From NCBI GenBank assembly GCA_019114265.1, contig DXFV01000018.1, forward strand, positions 1 to 36,367: a stretch of DNA of 36,367 nucleotides, given 5' to 3'. Shown here one piece after another: positions 30,219 through 36,367 of the stretch (its first letter is position 1; each line of letters begins with the position of its first letter). The DNA comes from Anaerofilum faecale. GTDB lineage: Bacteria; Bacillota; Clostridia; Oscillospirales; Ruminococcaceae. A model generated the notes under the pieces. The model was not told where the DNA came from. It ran no database searches and was given only the letters and a program-made list of their open reading frames with translations. The position numbers and the translations under genes are program-made.

Positions 30219-33200
30219 TTAGTTCTGCACCTGGTTCTGGTACAGGGCCTGGTTGATGATTTTTTCCACCACATAGATCAGCAGCAGCGACCGGCGGTAG
30301 ACGTCCTCGGGGATGCTGACCAGATAGCGCAGCAGGCTGGCGCTGGTTTCGGGGTTGTCCAGCTCGTTCAGCGCGTTGATGATGGCGTTGGTCAGCTCGT
30401 TGCCGCGCGGCAGCACCAAGTCCAGGGTGGTCTTGCCGGAACCGAGCCCCAGGTTGGTGTCTCTGGGGGCGGCCACCGGCCAGGTGGTCTGGGCGTGGCC
30501 CTGCGCCTCGGTGAAGGAGCTCCAGGACTTGATCGCCTGCTCCACCTCGGCCTGCATCGCCGCGGGGTCCCGGCGGATCTCGGCGATCCAGCCGCGGATC
30601 TTGCTCTCGTTCACCCGGCGGCTGAGGCTGTTGTGGTATTTTTCCAGCGTCTCGCCGGTGGCGCCGTCCAGCCGGCGCGTCACCTGGGCCTGCTGGTCGG
30701 CGTCCTCGGCGGCGAGGTTCTCGCCGAATTTGCGGCGGTACCAGTCGCGGCGCTGGGCGGGGTCCAGCTGGAAGAAGAGCGACGCCACCTCCAGCTCGGT
30801 CGCGGCGGGCATTTCGACCGCGTCGTCCTGGAAGCCGTCCGCGGTGAGGATGCCGAAGGCGACCTCTTTCTTCTCGCGCACCGTGGGGGAGATCATCAGG
30901 GTGAGCGCCAGCGACGGCTTGCCCACCACGCGGCCCACCATCGCGGCCACCTTGCCCAGCATCCGCCCGGCGGGCAGGTCCTGCCGCAGCGAGCTGAGCT
31001 GGTTGAGCTGGTCGGCGGGCAGGGCGAACACATGCTGCAGGGTCATGGCGGCGGTGCCGGTGAAGGAGATGCAGATGTTGGGCACCGGTTCGCCCTCGCT
31101 GTTGAAGCGGGTGTCGATCAGCGCTTCCAGCCGGTCGGCGTTCTGGGCCATGAACTCGGCCACCATCCGCATCAGCAGGAAGAATTTGGCGGTGAACAGA
31201 CTGCGCAGCAGGTTGTACTGGCCCAAACGGGGCACCACCATGTCAAAGTCGTTCAGCAAAATTTCCAGCATCATCCGCAGCGATTCGCTGTCCCCGGCAC
31301 GAGCCAGCATGGCGTCGTTGTACTGGGTGCACTCGCGGAAGAAGTTGCCGATCAGCTGGCTGCGCACCTCGGCGGCACGCTCGGGCGGGACCTGCGGGTC
31401 CAGCGCGTTGGTCCAGATCTGGCTGAAATGCTGGCGGGCGGCCTCCTGCTGGGGGTCGTCCTTCCAGCGGCGGTAGGCCTGGATGAAGGAGTTGATGATC
31501 ACCTCGCGCCCGGCGTACTTGAAGGACAGGCTGGGCGCGGTGGGATCGGGCGGAGTGGTGACGATCGAGATGTCGGTGGTGCCGCCGCCCACGTCCACAT
31601 TCAGATAGCCCCGCGTGCCGGGCAGCGCGATGTGCGCCTGGTTGAAGCGGCGGGCCGCCTCGGCTTCGGTGCAGTACTGGATGGCGTTCACGTCCAGCCG
31701 GTAGGGGGAGTTCGGCGCCAGGCAGCTGTTCACCAGATCGGCCGCGAAGTTCCAGCGGTCCTCGAGGATGTCGCGGGTGAGGCCGCCGGGGAAGGAGACC
31801 CGCAGCGCGCCGATCTGCCCCACGCCCTGGGTGGAGGACAGCACATACAGCAGCGCCTGCATATACAGGCCGGCCAGGAACAGCACGCCGGCCTGCATCT
31901 GGGCGGTGTCGGTGTCGGTGGACAGTTTGAGGTCGTTGTAGATGCCCTGGTTCTGGAAGCTGCCGTTGGCGGTGTAGCCGCACAGCTGGGTGGAGGTGGC
32001 CAGGAAGAACCGGCCGCTGACGAACATCTTCAGGGCGGCATGTGCGGGCGGCGGCGCTCCGTCGGCGGGGGTCCAGTCGAACAGCTGGGCGGTGGAGAGG
32101 GTCTTGCGGTCCAGCAGGGTGTCGCCGGTGTTCTCGCTGGCGCGGCCCAGCCAGCGGCGCTCGGCCACGCGGGCGAAGTCGTGCTCGCGGTCGCCGATGG
32201 TCACGTTGCGGCCGAACTCCTGGTAGGGCAGGAAGGAGACGCGCCCGGCCGGGTCCTTGATGGCGCAGACGGTGCTGGTGGTGCCGAAGTCGATGCTGAG
32301 CTGGTAGTTGGCGGGAACGAGGGGTCTGGCGTCCAGCTCCTGCACCCGCGGGATCAGCACCACGCCCAGCGGGCTGCCGCTCTGCGGACAGACCGAGGCA
32401 TACCGGAAGCACCGGTTGTGGCAGGTGACCTGCCAGCTCTGCTTGGCGGCCAGCGGGTTGCCCTTCTCCTGCACAGTGTAGGACACGCCTTCCGACAGCT
32501 CCAGCCGCAGCGTGTCGCTGAAGCCTTCGCCGCACAGCGGGCGGTAGTCGGCCTCGGAGTCCTTCTGGGTGGCGTAGAAGGTGGTCCAGCTGTCCCTGGG
32601 CAGCGCCACCCACGGCCACACGGTCAGGTAGGGCAGCAGGCCGCTGACGATCTCCTCCAGCGGATACACCCGCGTGAAGGCGAAGCGCTGGGCATTGATG
32701 TCCTGGAACACCAGCTGTGCGTGCATCTCCACCCGGTCCAAACGGTCGGGACCGGCGGCATAGGCGTCGAAGCGCAGCGCCTCGATCTCGAACTCGTTGC
32801 CGTACAGCTCGGCGGCCTGCCGGGTGAAGGGGATCACCGGCACCAGGCGGTCCAGGCCGGACAGCTGCTGGAAGGTGGCGTTGTCGCCGGTGAGGGAGAG
32901 GCTGTGCCAGCCGCCGTCGGCACTGTTGTAGCCCAGGCCGCACGGCTCGTCGGCCGTCTCCTTGCAGGCCAGCAGCAGGCGGGAGGTGAAGAAGGGGGGC
33001 AGCATGCGGGGGAGGCCGCTCTGCTCGTCGATATAGCCGCCGCAGACGGTGCCGAACCGCTCGGCGCGGCCGGCGTGGTCGGGATAGCGGTGCTCGTACA
33101 GGGCCTGCAGCTCCTGGCAGGCGACGTCCCAGCCGCCGATGGTGGCGCAGGCGTCGTAGGCGGCGAGGGCGGCGAGGGCGGCGTCGGGGACCTCCACCGC

Positions 33201-33959
33201 GTTCCGGCGGTTGTTGCGCACCATCCACCACTTGAAGCGGTTTTCCACATAGGGCCCGGTGCCGCAGTCCAGCGGGTCGCGCCAGCTGGCGTGCTCGTCC
33301 TGGTCCGCGCGGGGGGAATACCAGGGGACCATCCCGTCAAAGGAGGTGTCGCGGTAGTTCAGGATGGGGCACACGCCGATCTCGTCGCTGTAGATGGCGA
33401 AGGGGGAGCCGTTCTGCATCAGGTAGAACAGCTTGCCGGTGAGGGGCTGGCCGGTGAGCGGGTCTTCGGAGCTGACCAGGAACTGGTAGGACGGCCCCAT
33501 GTTGTGCAGCGCGAAGAGCAGCGCGCGGTCGAACAGATAGCGGCGGCCGTCCAGCTCCTCCGACTGCATGGTGACCGACAGGCCGTACATCGAGTAGACG
33601 CCGCGCAGCGCGACGGTGGCCGACAGCGCCGACCACTCGATATACCGCGCGTAGGCGTCCGATTCGTCGCGGCGCAGCTGGTCGAGGGTGTCCCGGCGGC
33701 TGTGCCCGACGATGGCCTCATGTTCCAGCAGCCGGTTCACCCGGCCGATGGTGGTCACAAAGCTGGTGATGTTGGCCAGCGGGTTGGGGCGCGCCTGGGG
33801 CGCGCTGGAGGCGGCGCCGTCCGGCACCGGGATCATGTCGGCCAGCTGCGAGAGGGTGTGGCCCTCCACCGGGGCGGGGCCGGCATTGCCGGCGGCGCCG
33901 CCGATCTCGGTGACGAAGGGCGTGAAGGCTCTGCCGGGGAACAAATCTCTTACCATCAT
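30219..33959 (-). CDS. Large protein with actin/Hsp70-type ATPase core
   Basis: A 1246-residue protein with no signal or membrane helix. The actin-superfamily ATPase motifs lie in the second half: phosphate-1 YQLSIDFGTTSTVCAIKD (552-569), phosphate-2 LNVDVGGGTTDISIV (786-800) and the adenosine-type motif NICISFTGTAAM (961-972). Spacing between them (230 and 170 residues) is larger than in MreB but fits Hsp70-like or SrfB-like proteins. The first 540 residues form another region of unknown fold, rich in Trp, Tyr and Arg; the last 250 are mostly helical. The ATG overlaps the stop of the tubulin-like gene (ATGA), with AGGAGG inside that gene. Possible relatives are the SrfB family; I cannot confirm this. 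Confidence 0.85.
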   Translation of the reverse strand: MMVRDLFPGRAFTPFVTEIGGAAGNAGPAPVEGHTLSQLADMIPVPDGAASSAPQARPNPLANITSFVTTIGRVNRLLEHEAIVGHSRRDTLDQLRRDESDAYARYIEWSALSATVALRGVYSMYGLSVTMQSEELDGRRYLFDRALLFALHNMGPSYQFLVSSEDPLTGQPLTGKLFYLMQNGSPFAIYSDEIGVCPILNYRDTSFDGMVPWYSPRADQDEHASWRDPLDCGTGPYVENRFKWWMVRNNRRNAVEVPDAALAALAAYDACATIGGWDVACQELQALYEHRYPDHAGRAERFGTVCGGYIDEQSGLPRMLPPFFTSRLLLACKETADEPCGLGYNSADGGWHSLSLTGDNATFQQLSGLDRLVPVIPFTRQAAELYGNEFEIEALRFDAYAAGPDRLDRVEMHAQLVFQDINAQRFAFTRVYPLEEIVSGLLPYLTVWPWVALPRDSWTTFYATQKDSEADYRPLCGEGFSDTLRLELSEGVSYTVQEKGNPLAAKQSWQVTCHNRCFRYASVCPQSGSPLGVVLIPRVQELDARPLVPANYQLSIDFGTTSTVCAIKDPAGRVSFLPYQEFGRNVTIGDREHDFARVAERRWLGRASENTGDTLLDRKTLSTAQLFDWTPADGAPPPAHAALKMFVSGRFFLATSTQLCGYTANGSFQNQGIYNDLKLSTDTDTAQMQAGVLFLAGLYMQALLYVLSSTQGVGQIGALRVSFPGGLTRDILEDRWNFAADLVNSCLAPNSPYRLDVNAIQYCTEAEAARRFNQAHIALPGTRGYLNVDVGGGTTDISIVTTPPDPTAPSLSFKYAGREVIINSFIQAYRRWKDDPQQEAARQHFSQIWTNALDPQVPPERAAEVRSQLIGNFFRECTQYNDAMLARAGDSESLRMMLEILLNDFDMVVPRLGQYNLLRSLFTAKFFLLMRMVAEFMAQNADRLEALIDTRFNSEGEPVPNICISFTGTAAMTLQHVFALPADQLNQLSSLRQDLPAGRMLGKVAAMVGRVVGKPSLALTLMISPTVREKKEVAFGILTADGFQDDAVEMPAATELEVASLFFQLDPAQRRDWYRRKFGENLAAEDADQQAQVTRRLDGATGETLEKYHNSLSRRVNESKIRGWIAEIRRDPAAMQAEVEQAIKSWSSFTEAQGHAQTTWPVAAPRDTNLGLGSGKTTLDLVLPRGNELTNAIINALNELDNPETSASLLRYLVSIPEDVYRRSLLLIYVVEKIINQALYQNQVQN

Positions 33960-35827
33960 CGCGCAACCTCCTGATTTGTGCGTGCCGCGTTGTAGCAGGC
34001 GACATAGATCTGCGACAGGCTCTTGCCCAGGTCATCACGCTTGCCAAGCGCGCGCTTCATGTTGTCGTCGTACAGGCGTGCCATCGTGTATTTGGGAAAC
34101 TGGACCTCCATATGGCGCCTGGGGTCCAGGCAGGCGAAGTTGAAATAGGGGGCCAGCTCCTGCTCGCTCGCATCTTGGCGGGAAAGATTGCCGTCGATGC
34201 AGCGGTCGGTCAGCTCCAGGTTCACCAGGTCCACAAAGCGGGCACCCATGCCGGCCAGATGGTCCTCGGTCTTGCCGCCGGGCACCGGGTTGCCGCGCTC
34301 GTCGCAGGTGCTCTGGGTGTGGTACTGCGACCAGTCGTAGCCCGACGCCGCGCAGTCGAAATAGAACTGGATGAAGGCGCGGCAGAACTCGGCGGCGCTG
34401 CGGATGGGCTTCTTATAGCCGTCCTCCAGCTGTGTTTCGTTCAGCCCCGCCGACCATCTGCCCAGCACATTGCGCTTGGGCTGAGGGAGCTTTGCGCCCG
34501 GATCGTTCTCGGGCGGGCGGCACTCCTGCCGGCAGGTCTGGTACACCTCGGGCATGCGGTTCAGGCGGTCGCTCAGCGATTCGCTGCCCACCTGTTCGAA
34601 GAAGTGGTTCGGTATATATTGGCTCGCCACCAGGCTGAACCGGAACATGGTCTGCAGGTCGTCGGCCTCGGGCGACAGGCCCAGCTCGCTGAGCACCATC
34701 GTCTGGTAGCCGCCCTCCACGCCGTTGTAGCTGTCGAACCGCAGCCGCCATTGCAGCAGGCCCTGCCCCAGGCTGTTGTCGCACAAAAAGCGCATGCCGG
34801 CCGCCGCCGCCACCAGCAGGATCACGTGGAAATGCTGGTACTGCTTGCCGCCGCGGGCGTAGATCTCGCTGGTGACGTCCCGCTGCTGCTGGCCCAGCAG
34901 CAGAAGGCTGTCCAGCTTTTTGACGATCTCGAACTCGTCGTAGTATTTCAGCGCCTCTTTGGTCTGGCAGTCGAACTTGTCGCTGTCGGGGCGCAGCTTG
35001 TGGGCGGCCTCCTGCTCGCTGGCGCGCGGCAGGCGGAAATAGGGCATCAGCATCGCCGCGCCGATGCGCAGGCGCTCGGTGCCCCAGGGCTGGGCCGGCG
35101 CGCCGTTCAGCGGCGCGGTCCCCTCCGCCGGGATCGACTGCAGCACGTCGATGAGGTTGGGGATGACGCTGGCGCCGGTGCCGCCGAACAGCGACCCGTA
35201 CAGATACAGCGGCACCTTTTCCTGCGGCGTGGCGCGGCGCAGGTCGTTTTTCAGCTCGGTCATGAAGGCGCTGGGGATGACGACATCCTGTTTTGTGGCC
35301 TCGTCCACCGTCCGGATCTCGGCCTGCAGAAAGTCGTCCCGCACATAATTGAACACCATCGCGCCGATGTTGGGATGGCCGTAGAAGCCCTTGTCCAGCT
35401 CCTCGTCCATCTCGGCGGCGGTGAAGAAAGTTTTCATCAGGCGGTCGGTGTGGGCGTCCAGCGGCTGGCCGTCGGTCTCAAACAGCTTGCGCAGGGTGAT
35501 GGGGCTCTGCGGGTCGAGCCGAACGCGGTTATGGTCGGCGCAGCGGCGCACCGCATCGGTGAAATCCCACGATTCCAGCACGATCTGCGGCAGCTTCATG
35601 CCGCCGTCTGCGCCGCGGTTCACACAGCGGCGCAGCCGCTCGTAGCGCTCGATCAGGTCGATGCACTCCTTTTTGGCGTCGCTGCCCTTGTCCATGTCCA
35701 CCAGACGGATGTATACCTTGCCGTCCATCTCCTTCTGGGGATTGATGTAGCGGGCCGCCAGCATAAAGATCAGCGAGCGCACGCACATGATGCCGGTGCC
35801 GCCGGAAGCGATTACATACTTGTTCAT
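33956..35827 (-). CDS. Divergent tubulin/FtsZ-like GTPase (Tubulin_2-like)
   Basis: A 623-residue protein. Seen: a nucleotide-binding N-terminus MNKYVIASGGTGIMCVRSL, where SGGTG (8-12) fits loop T1; strand and acidic loop VYIRLVDMDKGSD (38-50), fitting T2; HPNIGAMVF (151-159); and the tubulin signature loop T4 as YLYGSLFGGTGASVIPNLID (208-227). CQTKEALKYYDEF (287-299) lies where the helix following the ribose-binding Asn is found. The C-terminal half (300-623) is helical and longer than in FtsZ, with no transmembrane segment. Families with this T1/T4 pattern (Tubulin_2 and related) have been linked to membrane remodelling by context. AAAGGAGG precedes the ATG. It could instead be another Rossmann NTPase, but the GGTGAS loop makes tubulin most likely. 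Confidence 0.75.
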   Translation of the reverse strand: MNKYVIASGGTGIMCVRSLIFMLAARYINPQKEMDGKVYIRLVDMDKGSDAKKECIDLIERYERLRRCVNRGADGGMKLPQIVLESWDFTDAVRRCADHNRVRLDPQSPITLRKLFETDGQPLDAHTDRLMKTFFTAAEMDEELDKGFYGHPNIGAMVFNYVRDDFLQAEIRTVDEATKQDVVIPSAFMTELKNDLRRATPQEKVPLYLYGSLFGGTGASVIPNLIDVLQSIPAEGTAPLNGAPAQPWGTERLRIGAAMLMPYFRLPRASEQEAAHKLRPDSDKFDCQTKEALKYYDEFEIVKKLDSLLLLGQQQRDVTSEIYARGGKQYQHFHVILLVAAAAGMRFLCDNSLGQGLLQWRLRFDSYNGVEGGYQTMVLSELGLSPEADDLQTMFRFSLVASQYIPNHFFEQVGSESLSDRLNRMPEVYQTCRQECRPPENDPGAKLPQPKRNVLGRWSAGLNETQLEDGYKKPIRSAAEFCRAFIQFYFDCAASGYDWSQYHTQSTCDERGNPVPGGKTEDHLAGMGARFVDLVNLELTDRCIDGNLSRQDASEQELAPYFNFACLDPRRHMEVQFPKYTMARLYDDNMKRALGKRDDLGKSLSQIYVACYNAARTNQEVAR

Positions 35828-35856
35828 TGCGATCCTCCTTTATAAGGCAGCCTGCG

Positions 35857-36354
35857 TTACCGCATCACGCGGTTGGGCCGCAGGAAAATGGCTGCCAGAA
35901 TATACAACACCATGTCGGCCGCCAGGCACAGCAGGTTCGTGTCGCGGTAGGCCGCCAGGATCACGCCGGCGTATTCCAGCTCTTCCGCCGTCAGCTGCCC
36001 CTTGCCGATCATCGGCAGGATCAGCAGCGCGGCCAGCAGCTCCACCACCAGCAGCACCACGCCGGGGATCACGGCGGGCAGCGCCTTGCGCCCGGCCACC
36101 CGGTAGTCGAGGGGGTCGGCGGCGGCGGTGTAGGAGAGGTACATCCACACGAACGCCGCCATCGGCAAAAAGAAGGGCGAAAGGCACAGGTCGCGCAGGG
36201 CGGCGGCGCTGGGCTCGAACAGACAGTCGAACAGGGATTCGTTCATGAAGAAGGTGGAGTCGGCGATCCACCACCGCGCGCCCAGGCTCAGCCCGGCCAG
36301 CAGCACAAGGCCGACCACCAGATTGACCACACCCACTTCTTTCAGCTTTTTCAT
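35857..36354 (-). CDS. Small polytopic membrane protein, first visible gene of the tubulin/actin-like operon
   Basis: A 165-residue protein with four hydrophobic segments (about 8-26, 58-75, 92-114, 138-156), separated by short loops: KKLKEVGVVNLVVGLVLLAG at the N-terminus, an outward loop around FFMNESLFDCLFEPS, and a loop GKGQLTAEELEY before the last helix. No family recognised. AGGAGGAAACACG precedes the ATG and reaches the window edge, so the operon may continue upstream. The tubulin-like gene follows after 29 bases. It may anchor the cytosolic NTPases at the membrane (inference from context). Confidence 0.75.
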   Translation of the reverse strand: MKKLKEVGVVNLVVGLVLLAGLSLGARWWIADSTFFMNESLFDCLFEPSAAALRDLCLSPFFLPMAAFVWMYLSYTAAADPLDYRVAGRKALPAVIPGVVLLVVELLAALLILPMIGKGQLTAEELEYAGVILAAYRDTNLLCLAADMVLYILAAIFLRPNRVMR

Positions 36355-36367
36355 CGTGTTTCCTCCT

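Noticed and set aside
28962..33974. 1670-codon open frame on the plus strand opposite the actin-like gene
   Set aside because: It is full of Gly/Gln/His/Val with no motif and no ribosome site; the minus-strand frame has clear ATPase motifs and coupled starts.

Overview
The window is GC-rich chromosomal DNA of a low-copy, Gram-positive-type anaerobe. A high-GC member of the Oscillospiraceae/Ruminococcaceae (Clostridia) fits best. The pointers are strong AGGAGG-type ribosome sites, TTGACA/TATAAT promoters, a CIRCE operator, a B12-dependent ribonucleotide reductase, QueH, a metG-tatD pair, a YnzC-type small protein, and abundant intergenic palindromic repeats of the kind seen in gut Clostridia. 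The taxon is an inference; there is no rRNA, tRNA, CRISPR array, transposase or phage gene in the window.

Layout. 1-1850: the 3' end of proA and an unknown anchored protein. 1958-4974 (minus): rlmB and, overlapping it, a P-type-ATPase-like membrane protein that has lost every catalytic motif. 5100-5345 (minus): a small tail-anchored protein. 5346-5734: an AT-rich intergenic stretch with many DnaA-box-like words. 5817-6735: an sdpR/sdpI-like autorepressor and immunity pair. 6900-7763: class II fructose-bisphosphate aldolase. 7790-8900: a patchwork of repeated hairpins, a REP-like element, a truncated XRE regulator and an AT-rich insert carrying one secreted protein. 9024-11366 (minus): adenosylcobalamin-dependent ribonucleotide reductase. 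11480-17936 (minus): a six-gene Wzx/Wzy-type exopolysaccharide operon. 18263-20051 (minus): padR-HAAS-DUF4097 operon with a palindrome over its own promoter. 20314-22387 (minus): a secreted protein, a cation diffusion facilitator and a YnzC-family protein. 22781-26781 (plus): queH, metG, tatD and a small protein. 26879-27322 (minus): Hsp20 under CIRCE control. 27586-28884 (plus): a transglutaminase-like lipoprotein. 29157-36354 (minus): a four-gene operon.

The most striking item is that last operon. In transcription order it encodes a small polytopic membrane protein, a divergent tubulin/FtsZ-like protein (GGTG near the N-terminus and GSLFGGTGAS in the middle), a 1246-residue protein with an actin/Hsp70-type ATPase core in its second half, and a secreted or membrane-anchored Ser/Pro/Ala-rich protein with a coiled coil and a C-terminal domain. 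Coupling is tight (an ATGA overlap between the tubulin-like and actin-like genes, 12 bases to the next), so the products probably work together. I know of no described system with this composition. A membrane-associated filament or remodelling machine built from one tubulin-like and one actin-like NTPase is the simplest hypothesis.

Second is the P-type ATPase pseudoenzyme at 1958-4168. Third is the family of palindromic repeats near 7.9, 18.2, 23.5 and 29.0 kb, whose modules occur in different orders and orientations next to transcription terminators.
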